The notes under the pieces were generated by a model. That model ran no database searches. It was not told where the DNA came from and worked only from the letters and a program-made list of their open reading frames with translations. The position numbers were made by a program, and so were the translations under genes. Of a stretch of 49,247 nucleotides of DNA, positions 8,430 through 16,409 are shown piece by piece. The stretch comes from Pleomorphochaeta sp. (GTDB taxonomy: Bacteria; Spirochaetota; Spirochaetia; Sphaerochaetales; Sphaerochaetaceae): contig JAQQAS010000046.1 in the NCBI GenBank assembly GCA_028532815.1, positions 1 through 49,247 of the forward strand. Reading direction: 5' to 3'. Every line of letters starts with the position of its first letter. The first letter of the stretch is position 1.

Positions 8430-8460
8430 AGATTGCCTGAATTATCGGGCAATCTTTTTT
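8430..8460. terminator. bidirectional Rho-independent terminator
   Basis: AGATTGCC (8430-8437) pairs with GGCAATCT (8448-8455) around a 10-nt loop, followed by a T-run on the plus strand and, in reverse, by an AT-rich T-tract. It serves the amidohydrolase gene and the convergent GntR gene, whose stop codon abuts the T-run. Confidence 0.85.
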
Positions 8461-9191
8461 TATGAAATTTCAAATCCATAGATTGCTTTGTCACTTCTTA
8501 GATAAGATTTAGTAAATTCAACAATGTTACCTTCTTTATCCTTGCCAATATATTCTAAAACATATACAAAACTTTCATCATTAATTGACATGATTTTATC
8601 AATTGGATGATTTGTTTTTTGAATAATCATAGATTGTGTAAATGAAACGGGAAAGTGATTTTTAGATTTCATGTAATCATATAGAGAAGCTTTCTCAAAA
8701 TCATGAGAATCAATATCTGGGAAATATTTTTTAGGGACACTACAATATTCTAGTGCTACACTTTCTCCTTCTATTGATCTTAGACGGTTTAATATATATA
8801 TTTCTTCATTTTTATTAAGATTGAGCCTTTTCTCTAGGTAATGTGAATTTTCAATAACTCCTTTTTCTAATACGGTATTAGTGAGTTTTCTTCCTGTAGA
8901 ATTAATAAAGGCCCCAAGGCCAATGCTTTTTCCTTTTGAGTGATCATTTAAATATAATATTTTATTATTTTCTTGTTTACTTACAAAAGTACCTTTATTT
9001 TTGATTTTGTATAAAATTCCTTCTTCAACAATTGTTTCAATCGCTTTTTTTACTGTCATCCTATTAATTTTATAAATTTTTGACATTTCTCTTTCGCTAG
9101 GAAGTTTCTCTCCTGGCAAATATTCTCCGGCGTTAATTCGTTCTATAATAAGTTCTCTTAATTGAATATATAAAGGTTTTTGATAATTCAT
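8460..9191 (-). CDS. GntR-family regulator with UTRA domain
   Basis: 243 aa HutC-type repressor. The N-terminal winged HTH spans about residues 4-70 (YIQLRELIIERINAGEYLPGEKLPSEREMSKIYKINRMTV by position), followed by a UTRA ligand-binding domain (about 85-240) with EIYILNRLR and SYLRSDKAIYGF. ATG 9191 has AGGAGAT upstream. It is 8 nt downstream of a second GntR gene and they are probably cotranscribed. Regulators of this type (FrlR in E. coli) control fructoselysine operons and sense the phosphorylated Amadori sugar; the adjacent frl-like genes make that the likely role. Confidence 0.9.
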   Translation of the reverse strand: MNYQKPLYIQLRELIIERINAGEYLPGEKLPSEREMSKIYKINRMTVKKAIETIVEEGILYKIKNKGTFVSKQENNKILYLNDHSKGKSIGLGAFINSTGRKLTNTVLEKGVIENSHYLEKRLNLNKNEEIYILNRLRSIEGESVALEYCSVPKKYFPDIDSHDFEKASLYDYMKSKNHFPVSFTQSMIIQKTNHPIDKIMSINDESFVYVLEYIGKDKEGNIVEFTKSYLRSDKAIYGFEIS

Positions 9192-9199
9192 TTAATCTC

Positions 9200-9901
9200 C
9201 TAGATAAGAACATATTCAAAGTAATTATAGTTAATATAACTTTCGACAAATGCAATAAATTTGTTGTTTTTATCATATAGGCTACCAGCTTGCAAAACAA
9301 CACTATCTTCTTCTTTAAGGCCTAATAAGCTTCTATAATTTTCTTCAACTTGAATTACGTTAATTTTTTGAATACTAGAAACAGGTTTTATATTGAAATT
9401 ATTAACTAAAATATCATATAAGTTATTTTTTTCAAAATCAAATTTTGTTAAAGTCGGAAAGTCTTGTTTTTTTAAATACAAATAATCTACGCATACAGGA
9501 GTGTTTTCTAATTTTTTTAGAATTTTAACTTCATAAATTCTCGTACCAAGAGGAATTCTAGTTTCCCTAGAAATATATTTATCTGTTTCAATTTCTTCAA
9601 ATTTAACTAAGGAACTAGTTTCATATGAGTTTCCCGAAATAATTTTTATTGTAGATTCTATAGAATTAACATTTCTTTTAACTCTTTCTTTGTTGATATA
9701 ATATCCAACTTTGGGTTTAGAACTAATTATTCCATCATTTTCCAGGATTGCTAATGCTCCACGTACTGTTAGCCGTTGTATATTGAACATTTCACAAAGA
9801 ATTCGTTCACTTGGTATCTTATCTCCAGGTTTGAGTTCCTTTTCTTCAATTAATGCTTTTATTTCATTTGCTATAAATAAATCTTGTGTTAATGCTCTCA
9901 T
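9200..9901 (-). CDS. GntR-family regulator with UTRA domain (FrlR-like)
   Basis: 233 aa. Winged HTH at about residues 5-70 (DLFIANEIKALIEEKELKPG, SERILCEMFNIQRLTVRGAL in sequence), then a UTRA domain (about 85-230; IYEVKILKKLENTPVCVDYLYL). It is divergent from the frl-like operon at 10066 across a 164-nt promoter region, the usual layout of a local repressor. It differs clearly from the other GntR protein at 8460-9191, so the pair may sense different intermediates of the same pathway. Which one binds which site cannot be told from the sequence. Confidence 0.9.
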   Translation of the reverse strand: MRALTQDLFIANEIKALIEEKELKPGDKIPSERILCEMFNIQRLTVRGALAILENDGIISSKPKVGYYINKERVKRNVNSIESTIKIISGNSYETSSLVKFEEIETDKYISRETRIPLGTRIYEVKILKKLENTPVCVDYLYLKKQDFPTLTKFDFEKNNLYDILVNNFNIKPVSSIQKINVIQVEENYRSLLGLKEEDSVVLQAGSLYDKNNKFIAFVESYINYNYFEYVLI

Positions 9902-9935
9902 TATTTTTTGCTGCTTTTTTACTATTCTTATTTTA

Positions 9936-9964
9936 AGTATATTTCATTGCTATACAATTTTCAA
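9936..9964 (-). promoter_or_regulatory. promoter of the GntR pair
   Basis: On the minus strand TTGAAA (9964-9959) and TATACT (9941-9936) are separated by 17 nt, 35 nt before the GntR start at 9901. Confidence 0.55.
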
Positions 9965-9983
9965 TAAAAAATTAAGAAATAGC

Positions 9984-10045
9984 TTGCAATATAATAAAAA
10001 ACTGGTATAATAATTTTAAAAAGTGGTATATATATGCAACCAGTT
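9984..10045 (+). promoter_or_regulatory. promoter and probable GntR operators of the frl-like operon
   Basis: TTGCAA (9984-9989), 16 nt, TATAAT (10006-10011). AACTGGT at 10000-10006 runs into the -10 box and is repeated inverted as ACCAGTT at 10039-10045; a related GTGGTATATATATGC lies between. The layout suggests repression by one of the two divergent GntR/UTRA proteins. RBS AAGGAG lies just downstream of it. Confidence 0.5.
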
Positions 10046-10065
10046 ATATATGCAAGGAGAAAATA

Positions 10066-10887
10066 ATGAGAGCGGCAATGATTGGTGATAATTGTATTGA
10101 TTTTTATAGAGAATACATCGATAGCGATAATAAAATTCATAGAAACATTCAATATGTAACTGGCAACGTTGTTGATACTGGTGTAAATTTACAATTGTTT
10201 GGTTATTCTATTTCACTTTTAAGCACTGTAGGTAATGATTCCAATGGTAAATTAGTTAAAGAATTTTTGACATCTCGAAATATAGATATTAGTCATTTAA
10301 AAACAGCAAATGGTTTAACTGCAATTACATATATGACTCTAAATAAAAATGATCGAGTTCATGGAGATTATATCGAAGGTGTTTTAAAGCATATTGAATT
10401 TGATGAAACTGATATAGCTTTTGCTGCTTCACATGAGTTAGTCCATTCTGCACTTTGGGGAAATGCCGAAGAAGCTATATCTCAAATAAAAAACTATGGC
10501 AATCCTATAATTAGTTTTGATTATGCAGATAAGTTAAACAGTCCTGTGATAAACATAACAATAGATTATGTTGATTACGGCTTCTTCTCATACCATAAAG
10601 GTAGAGATGAATTTATAGAATCCTATTTAGTGGATAAAGTAAATAGGGGAATGAAAGTTGCAGTGGCAACTTTTGGCTCTAAAGGGAGCTTAGCCTATGA
10701 TGGATATTCATTTACATATTGTCCAATAACCCCAATAAAAAAAGTAGTTAATACAGTAGGAGCCGGAGACAGTTATATTTCTGGTTTTTTAGCTAGTATT
10801 TTAGAACATAAATCAATTAGAGAAAGTATGGAAATTGGATCAAAAATAGCAGCAGAAATTGTTCAAGTATTTAATCCTTGGATATAG
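10066..10887 (+). CDS. PfkB-family sugar kinase, FrlD-like
   Basis: 273 aa, close to E. coli FrlD (fructoselysine 6-kinase) in length and layout: start MRAAMIGDNCIDFY, middle VHGDYIEGVL, and PfkB signature NTVGAGDSYISGF with the catalytic Asp near residue 245, ending NPWI. The FrlD-type SGGNAVNVA substrate strip is changed to VTGNVVDTGVNL, so its sugar may differ from that of the second FrlD-like kinase at 14616. First gene of the long plus-strand operon; RBS AAGGAG. Expected reaction is ATP-dependent phosphorylation of an Amadori sugar conjugate at C6. The paralog pair suggests two substrates, but that is inferred. Confidence 0.85.
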   Translation: MRAAMIGDNCIDFYREYIDSDNKIHRNIQYVTGNVVDTGVNLQLFGYSISLLSTVGNDSNGKLVKEFLTSRNIDISHLKTANGLTAITYMTLNKNDRVHGDYIEGVLKHIEFDETDIAFAASHELVHSALWGNAEEAISQIKNYGNPIISFDYADKLNSPVINITIDYVDYGFFSYHKGRDEFIESYLVDKVNRGMKVAVATFGSKGSLAYDGYSFTYCPITPIKKVVNTVGAGDSYISGFLASILEHKSIRESMEIGSKIAAEIVQVFNPWI

Positions 10888-10920
10888 TAGCTATTATTTA
10901 AAAAAAAAGGAGATTAGGTT

Positions 10921-11754
10921 GTGAAAATAGGAATGTTTACATCGGGGTACCAACGGAATCCTCTAGAACACTGTTTTATTGATGCAAAGGAATATGGTTA
11001 TGATTATATTGAATTATGGGGAGGTCGGCCCCATGCTTTTGCTCCTGATTTAAAAAATGGTGATATTAAGCATGTAAGAAAGTTAATCGATAAGTATGAA
11101 ATGCCCATATTAGTTTATACACCAGAACATAATGCTTACCCATACAATTATATGATAGGATCTGAAAATCAGAGAATTGATGCATTAAATTATTTAAAAT
11201 TAAGCTTGGAAATGGCTAAAGAAATGGGGGCTAAATATATGTTAACAAGCCCTGCAAATGGAGGCTATTTAGAATCTTATGATTATTTGTGGCCAAGACT
11301 TTATAAGACTATTAGAGAGTTAGTTGAGTATGCAGCAAAATTAGATATTAAATTAATGGTAGAACCTTTAACTCCTTATGAATCTAATTTTTTTACTAGA
11401 GCAAATGATTTAAAACAACTATTTAATGAAGTTGATAGTAACTATTTAGTTGGTATGTGTGATATTGTTCCTCCTTTTGTTCAACATGAAAGTATCATGG
11501 CTTATTTTGATAAGCTAGAAGATAAGATGCATCATATGCATATAATTGATGGCGTACAAGGCAGTGATAGCCATATAGTTCCTTGTGAAGGCTCTATCCC
11601 ACTTAAAGAATTGGTTTATGAACTAAAACGAATTAATTACCAAAAAAGTGCAACCCTAGAACTAGTCACTGGATATATAAACGAGCCTCGTATGTATTCA
11701 AAACGTTCAATTGACAACATTAGAAGTTTGATGAAAGAAGTCAATTTTAACTAA
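10921..11754 (+). CDS. frlC: FrlC-like fructoselysine 3-epimerase
   Basis: 277 aa TIM-barrel epimerase, the same length as E. coli FrlC and matching it strongly by recall: MFTSGYQRNPLEH, YIELWGGRPHAFAPDLK, EPLTPYESN, HHMHIIDG, ATLELVTGYINEPRMY. Putative metal ligands are the Glu of EPLTPYE, the Asp of MCDIVPP, the His of HMHIID and the Glu of LELVT. GTG start with AAGGAG 8 nt upstream. FrlC interconverts psicoselysine and fructoselysine, so the cluster can use both epimers. It is cotranscribed with the kinase upstream and the amidohydrolase-like gene 13 nt downstream. Confidence 0.92.
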   Translation: MKIGMFTSGYQRNPLEHCFIDAKEYGYDYIELWGGRPHAFAPDLKNGDIKHVRKLIDKYEMPILVYTPEHNAYPYNYMIGSENQRIDALNYLKLSLEMAKEMGAKYMLTSPANGGYLESYDYLWPRLYKTIRELVEYAAKLDIKLMVEPLTPYESNFFTRANDLKQLFNEVDSNYLVGMCDIVPPFVQHESIMAYFDKLEDKMHHMHIIDGVQGSDSHIVPCEGSIPLKELVYELKRINYQKSATLELVTGYINEPRMYSKRSIDNIRSLMKEVNFN

Positions 11755-11767
11755 AAAAGGATAAAAA

Positions 11768-12640
11768 ATGTTTATTGATATTAATGTTCATCCGGATTTC
11801 TATGCAGATATAAATTTGGATAAAACTAAGGAAACTCTAAGGCATAATCGTTTAAATATCCATCACAATGGTTTGGCTTCTTTAAATCATATTTCTAATC
11901 AGATGAATTGTGCAAGTATAGATAGAATGGTTCTAATGGCTAATGATTGTTCATCAACAGATAAAACTGTTTTGGTCAGTAATGAAGAGATAAAAAAACT
12001 TATAGATTTAGGAGAAAAAAAATTTTTAGGATTTGCAAGTGTGGATCCTAATAGTGATAATTATTTGCAACAATTAGAATTTGCATTTTCAAATTTAAAA
12101 TTAAGTGGTTTAGTTTTGTATCCAGCAAGACAGTATTTTTTTCCAAATGAGGAGAAAGTTGCGGATATATATCAATTATGTATAGCTTATAATAAACCAA
12201 TTATGTTTCAATGTGGATTAAATTGGGAGCCTAATGCTTTAAGTAAATATGTACACCCTCTACATTTTGAAGAAGTAGCTATTAAATATCCAACCTTAAA
12301 GTTATGTATAAGTGGTTTTGGATGGCCATGGGTTAGAGAAACTGCCATGTTGTTATTGAAATATCCAAACATCTATTCAGATACAAGTGTATTGTATTTT
12401 GATAGTGCTCGAGAGTTTTATAGCCAAATTTTTACTAAAGATATCCCATATACATGGATAGATAGAAGTTTAAGGCACCAAGTAATGTTTGGTTCTAATA
12501 ATCCAAGATTTGAACAAATAAGAATGGCTAAAGCTCTATCGAACTTAGGTTATCGAGATAGTACAGTAGAACTAATCAAAGGTCAAAATGCATTAGATTT
12601 TCTTGGGATAAGTAATACGGGAGAAAAAAGTGTTTGTTGA
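11768..12640 (+). CDS. amidohydrolase-2 fold protein without canonical metal ligands
   Basis: 290 aa TIM-barrel protein of the ACMSD-like amidohydrolase_2 group (COG2159). The fold motifs are recognisable but the catalytic residues have changed: N6-V-H8 instead of HxH, Gln148 in MFQCGLNW where the family has His, Ser182 in CISGFGWPWVRE where it has His-Gly-Gly, and Asn244 in FGSNNPRF where it has Asp. It is therefore probably metal-free and may be a lyase, binding protein or scaffold. It overlaps the YjbQ-like gene by 11 nt, so production of the two is coupled. The function in Amadori sugar use is unknown. Confidence 0.8.
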   Translation: MFIDINVHPDFYADINLDKTKETLRHNRLNIHHNGLASLNHISNQMNCASIDRMVLMANDCSSTDKTVLVSNEEIKKLIDLGEKKFLGFASVDPNSDNYLQQLEFAFSNLKLSGLVLYPARQYFFPNEEKVADIYQLCIAYNKPIMFQCGLNWEPNALSKYVHPLHFEEVAIKYPTLKLCISGFGWPWVRETAMLLLKYPNIYSDTSVLYFDSAREFYSQIFTKDIPYTWIDRSLRHQVMFGSNNPRFEQIRMAKALSNLGYRDSTVELIKGQNALDFLGISNTGEKSVC

Positions 12641-13055
12641 TCAAATAGAACTGGAGACAAAGAAATATGTTGATTTTTATATAATTACAAAAGAAATTGA
12701 AAAAATAGTTAGTAAAAGTCAAATAAAAAATGGAGTAGTAACTGTAATTACAAAACATACTACAACAGCCATAACGGTAAATGAAGCTTTAGAGTGTTTG
12801 CAAAGTGATATAGAAATATTTTTATCTAATTTAGTTAGAGAAGATTCTTCCTATTCTCATGCACGTATGCTGAGAAATTATGGATCTACAGCTGGCAATC
12901 CAACAGGACACATAAAATCACTATTAATAGGAAATCATTGCCATTTTATATTGGTTAATGGACAAATTATAAAAGGAGATGCTCAAGATGTCTTTTTTTG
13001 TGAATTTGATGGTCCATCTAAAAGAACTGTTATGGTCTCAATAGAAGAAAAATAA
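12630..13055 (+). CDS. YjbQ/UPF0047-family protein
   Basis: 141 aa, the usual length for YjbQ. Motifs seen: TKHTTTAITVNEA near residue 45, GNPTGHIKSLLIG near 93, and CEFDGPSKRTVMV at the C-terminus. The usual GTWQ strip is replaced by KGDAQDVFF. Family members have weak thiamine-phosphate synthase activity when overproduced and an uncertain physiological role. GTG 12630 with GGGAG upstream, inside the end of the amidohydrolase-like gene. Its presence in this operon suggests a small-molecule role linked to Amadori degradation, an inference. Confidence 0.9.
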   Translation: MFVDQIELETKKYVDFYIITKEIEKIVSKSQIKNGVVTVITKHTTTAITVNEALECLQSDIEIFLSNLVREDSSYSHARMLRNYGSTAGNPTGHIKSLLIGNHCHFILVNGQIIKGDAQDVFFCEFDGPSKRTVMVSIEEK

Positions 13056-13088
13056 TTTATGTTAAAATAAATATTTTTTTAAAGAGGA

Positions 13089-13111
13089 ATATTTGATAAT
13101 TCATCAAATAT
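13089..13111 (+). other. leader hairpin upstream of the permease gene
   Basis: ATATTTGAT (13089-13097) pairs perfectly with ATCAAATAT (13103-13111), 5-nt loop, no T-tract. It lies in the 156-nt gap between the YjbQ-like and permease genes, perhaps an RNA processing or stability element. Confidence 0.4.
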
Positions 13112-13211
13112 AGAACGATAAATTAAAATATAAGGGGAAAAATATGGGTAGAGTTTGATTGAAATATATTTTGTATAGTTGCTAAAAAAAAATAAAAAAA
13201 AGAGGTTATGT

Positions 13212-14558
13212 ATGTCAAATAAAGAAAAAGAAGTTAATAGTGTTGAACTAAAGCGAAAGCTTGGATTAGGCGCTGTTATTGCATTAGGTGTTGGGACCAC
13301 AGTTGGTTCTGGGATATTTTCATCGCTAGCAGAAGTGGCTGGAGCCGCAGGCAGTAGTTTGTTTTTGGTATTAGCTTTTCTAATTGGAGGTTTGCTTCAA
13401 ATCCCTTCGAACTTCTGTTACGCAGAACTAGCTTCAGCGTATCCTGAAGATGGTGGGCAGTATGTTTATTTTAGAGAAGCAGGATCTAGGCCTTTGGCTT
13501 TCTTATGCGGATGGGTAAGCTTCTGGGCCACCGATCCTCCTTCAATTTCAATAATGGCAATCGCCATAGCAAATTATCTAGCATTTTTTGTTCCAGTTCA
13601 AGGGGTTGTGTTAAAAATTGTTGCAGTTGGACTTGTGTTAGTATTTATGATGGTTCATCTAAGATCCGTAGAAGGTGGGGGAAAATTCCAAACTATTATC
13701 ACTGCATTAAAAATAATTCCTTTTGCATTGATCATCGGAATAGGATTGTTCCATATTAGGGGAGACTTATTCTTATCTAGTGTAAAATTGACAGGAGCAA
13801 CAACAGGATTTGTAGCATTGTTAGCAGGTATATCTGCAACTACCTGGTCTTATGATGGTATGGGTGCTGCTTGTTATATGTCTGGAGAGATTAAAAACCC
13901 TCAGAAAAATATGCCAAAAGGTCTGATTTTAACAGCATTGATTGTTTTAGTTTTATATGTAGGTCTTACAGTTGTTTCTTCCGGGCTATTATCAGTGAAC
14001 GAGCTAGCACAGTCTTCAGCTCCAATAGCACTTTTAGCCTCTAAGATTCCTGTCATTGGACCCTATGCTGGAACAATTGTTGCAATTATGGCAATTATTG
14101 TTGTAGTTGGTTCTCTCTCTAGTTGTATCATGTTCCAACCAAGAATTGAATATGCTATGGCTAAAGATGGTTTGTTCTTTAAAAAGTTTGGGGAAATTCA
14201 TCCTAAATATGAAACTCCAGCATTTTCAATTATTGTTCAATGTGCTGTAGCAATAGTCTTGATTTTTGCATCTACTCTATCTGACTTATTAGGTTATTTT
14301 ACTTTAGTTGCTTTACTCAAAAACTTTTTAACATTTGGTACTTTATTTGTTCTAAGGAAAAAAGAATCTTTTAAACCTGCATATAGAATGCCTGGAGGAT
14401 TATTAATGCCTATAGTCGCAATGATTATGACAGGTACATTAATATGGTCAACTTTCTTATGGGCTCCAGTGGCAGGATTGGTATGTGCTGTACTAGCTGT
14501 TGCTACAGGACTTCCAGCTTTTTATTTATGGGATAGAAAGAATAAACAAAACGCTTAA
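13212..14558 (+). CDS. frlA: FrlA-like APC permease for fructosamines
   Basis: 448 aa amino acid-polyamine-organocation (APC) transporter with about 12 hydrophobic segments. It follows E. coli FrlA along its length: KRKLGLGAVIALGVGTTVGSG, PEDGGQYVYFREAGSRPLAFL, LLAGISATTWSYDGMG, LSSCIMFQPRIEYAMAKD. I start at ATG 13212 (RBS AGAGG) and not at the open frame from 13179, whose first 11 residues are Lys-rich and without RBS. Inner-membrane import of fructoselysine-type Amadori compounds is expected. The gene lies between two hairpins in the operon. Confidence 0.9.
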   Translation: MSNKEKEVNSVELKRKLGLGAVIALGVGTTVGSGIFSSLAEVAGAAGSSLFLVLAFLIGGLLQIPSNFCYAELASAYPEDGGQYVYFREAGSRPLAFLCGWVSFWATDPPSISIMAIAIANYLAFFVPVQGVVLKIVAVGLVLVFMMVHLRSVEGGGKFQTIITALKIIPFALIIGIGLFHIRGDLFLSSVKLTGATTGFVALLAGISATTWSYDGMGAACYMSGEIKNPQKNMPKGLILTALIVLVLYVGLTVVSSGLLSVNELAQSSAPIALLASKIPVIGPYAGTIVAIMAIIVVVGSLSSCIMFQPRIEYAMAKDGLFFKKFGEIHPKYETPAFSIIVQCAVAIVLIFASTLSDLLGYFTLVALLKNFLTFGTLFVLRKKESFKPAYRMPGGLLMPIVAMIMTGTLIWSTFLWAPVAGLVCAVLAVATGLPAFYLWDRKNKQNA

Positions 14559-14567
14559 ATAAATAAT

Positions 14568-14602
14568 TATTATTGGAAAATATTTTATATTTTCCAATAA
14601 TA
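14568..14602 (+). other. 16-bp intercistronic hairpin
   Basis: TATTATTGGAAAATAT (14568-14583) pairs perfectly with ATATTTTCCAATAATA (14587-14602) around a TTT loop. No T-tract follows and the next gene's RBS is at 14605-14610. It probably sets the relative amounts of permease and kinase mRNA. Confidence 0.7.
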
Positions 14603-14615
14603 TAAAAAGGATATA

Positions 14616-15416
14616 ATGATGAGATTAGCTGCAATTGGAAGTAATTGTATAGATTATTATTCGAATTTTGGAAATGGGAAAGCCTTTGTTGGAGGTGGTC
14701 CTGTTAATATGGCTGTGTATGCTAAAAAAATTGGTGAAATGGCTTCATATATTGGAATAGTTGGATCAGATAATTATGGTGAATTGATTATAAGTGAGAT
14801 GGCAAAAAAAAATGTTGATATTTCACATGTCCATTCTGTTGAAGGCAGAACTGCTGTAACTCAAGTTGAGTTGGTCAACGGAGAAAGAGTATTTGGTGAA
14901 TATGATGAAGGCGTTTTAAAAGACTACATATTATCAGAAGATGATATAAATTTTATTTGTGATAATCATGATATTGTAATATGCGATTTATGGGGTAAGG
15001 TTGAAGGATATTTTGAGAGACTAAAAAAAAGTGGAATAAAAACAGCCTTTGATTGTGCAACAAGACCTAGTGATAAAGAAAGTAGGTTTGCAATACCTTT
15101 TACAGATTATTTATTTTTTTCTTCAGATGATGGAGATACCGAAACCTTAAGAGAATTTATGAAATATTTATTTTCTCAAGGACCGTCTTTGGTTGTAAGT
15201 ATGCTAGGTAATAAAGGTAGTTTGTGTTTTGATGGAAACACCTTTTACAAGTTTGGAATAGTAGAGTGCGAAAACTTTGTAGATAGTATGGGTGCCGGAG
15301 ATAGTTATATCGCTGGATTTTTATCTGGGATCTTTAAAAATTTACCTATAAAACAGTGTATGGAAATGGGTGCAAGAACAGCAAGTGACACTTTGCAATA
15401 TTTTGGAGCTTGGTAA
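14616..15416 (+). CDS. frlD: FrlD-like fructoselysine 6-kinase
   Basis: 266 aa PfkB kinase, close to E. coli FrlD: RLAAIGSNCIDYY, FVGGGPVNMAVYAKKIG (substrate strip kept, unlike the kinase at 10066), TQVELVNGERVFGEYDEGV, DSMGAGDSYIAGF with the catalytic Asp, and the characteristic end QYFGAW. RBS AAAAGG, start ATG 14616, with ATG 14619 as a near alternative. Phosphorylates imported fructoselysine to the substrate of the deglycase encoded at 16410. It is the better FrlD candidate of the two kinases. The esterase start follows its stop by 1 nt. Confidence 0.92.
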   Translation: MMRLAAIGSNCIDYYSNFGNGKAFVGGGPVNMAVYAKKIGEMASYIGIVGSDNYGELIISEMAKKNVDISHVHSVEGRTAVTQVELVNGERVFGEYDEGVLKDYILSEDDINFICDNHDIVICDLWGKVEGYFERLKKSGIKTAFDCATRPSDKESRFAIPFTDYLFFSSDDGDTETLREFMKYLFSQGPSLVVSMLGNKGSLCFDGNTFYKFGIVECENFVDSMGAGDSYIAGFLSGIFKNLPIKQCMEMGARTASDTLQYFGAW

Positions 15417-15417
15417 T

Positions 15418-16218
15418 ATGGGAGTTTTTAATGGAGATTTTTATTCTTCTAAGTTACAAATGACAACGTCAATAAACATTATTTTTCCAGAAGAATCAAA
15501 TGATGTAACACCCTTAATTCATGATTCAATACGAGTGTTGTATCTTTTACATGGATTAGGTGGTAATTGTAATGAATGGATTCGTTTTTCCAAAATTGAA
15601 TATTATGCAAAGAAATATAATTTTATAGTTATAATGCCAGAGGTAAATAGAAGTTTTTATTCAAACATGGAATATGGTTTAGACTATTTTGACTATATTA
15701 GTGAAGAGCTACCAAATATTTGTCAAAAATGGTTCAATATCCCAAAAGATAGATCCTTGAATTTTATTGCTGGAGAAAGTATGGGTGGTTATGGTGCTAT
15801 GAAAATAGCCTTAGCTAATCCTAATAAATTTAATGCTGTAGCCAGTCTTTCGGGTGTGTTGGATTATAAAACCTTTCTAAATAGGTTGAATTTAGAAACA
15901 CTTGAAATAATGCATTCAAAGGAAATCATTTCAATACATGGAATTGAAAAGTCTATTAAGAATAATCAAGATATTTTTCAATTACTTCAAGTGGCAAATA
16001 AGTTAAATCAAAAACCAAGAATTATGCAGCTTTGTGGAATAGATGATTTTCTATATCAAGATAATCTGAAATTTAAAAAAGCTGTAGAAACCTTAAATTT
16101 TGATTATTGCTATTTTGAAGGGGAAGGTGATCATAGCTGGCCTTTCTGGGACGTTGCTATACAAAAAGCAATTCAATTCTTTTTGTTTCTGGATATTGAA
16201 AATACAGCAACCTATTAG
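15418..16218 (+). CDS. alpha/beta-hydrolase esterase (FrmB/COG0627-like)
   Basis: 266 aa serine esterase. Seen: LLHGLGGNCNEW oxyanion-hole strip, nucleophile elbow GESMGGYGAMK with Ser at about residue 121, and EGDHSW with the catalytic His near the C-terminus. I start at ATG 15418, 2 nt after the kinase stop, with GGAG at 15404-15407; the frame is open upstream but that stretch lies in the kinase gene. No signal peptide, so cytoplasmic. Relatives hydrolyse acyl esters such as S-formylglutathione or acetylated sugars. A de-esterifying step on a modified Amadori substrate is possible; the substrate is not determined. Confidence 0.85.
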   Translation: MGVFNGDFYSSKLQMTTSINIIFPEESNDVTPLIHDSIRVLYLLHGLGGNCNEWIRFSKIEYYAKKYNFIVIMPEVNRSFYSNMEYGLDYFDYISEELPNICQKWFNIPKDRSLNFIAGESMGGYGAMKIALANPNKFNAVASLSGVLDYKTFLNRLNLETLEIMHSKEIISIHGIEKSIKNNQDIFQLLQVANKLNQKPRIMQLCGIDDFLYQDNLKFKKAVETLNFDYCYFEGEGDHSWPFWDVAIQKAIQFFLFLDIENTATY

Positions 16219-16310
16219 TTTTGAATTAATTTCTATAATAAATAAAAATATTTGTAAAAATTGGTATCACGATAGGTTAAGGCAAGAATTAAAAAATAAT
16301 TTAATATTAG

Positions 16311-16337
16311 GTAAATAACAATATCTTTGTTATTTAC
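16311..16337 (+). other. 10-bp perfect hairpin before the deglycase gene
   Basis: GTAAATAACA (16311-16320) pairs with TGTTATTTAC (16328-16337), loop 7 nt, no T-tract. It sits in the 191-nt gap between the esterase and SIS genes; the rest of the gap holds no convincing ORF. Confidence 0.5.
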
Positions 16338-16409
16338 AAGCAGAATTTAATAAATACAAAAAAGTCAAAATAATAATTTAAGTAATTATTGTTTTAAATA
16401 GGAGTTATC

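Noticed and set aside
8087-8494. 135-codon open frame on the minus strand
   Set aside because: It overlaps the 3' end of the amidohydrolase gene and the terminator in antisense and has a composition without motifs; it is a shadow frame.
13505-13759. 84-codon frame inside the permease gene
   Set aside because: Same strand, different frame from FrlA, Cys/Ser/Arg-rich, without RBS; a shadow.
16100-16318. 72-codon frame across the end of the esterase gene
   Set aside because: The first two thirds are in another frame of the esterase; the tail NWYHDRLRQELKNNLILGK has no RBS or recognisable homology.
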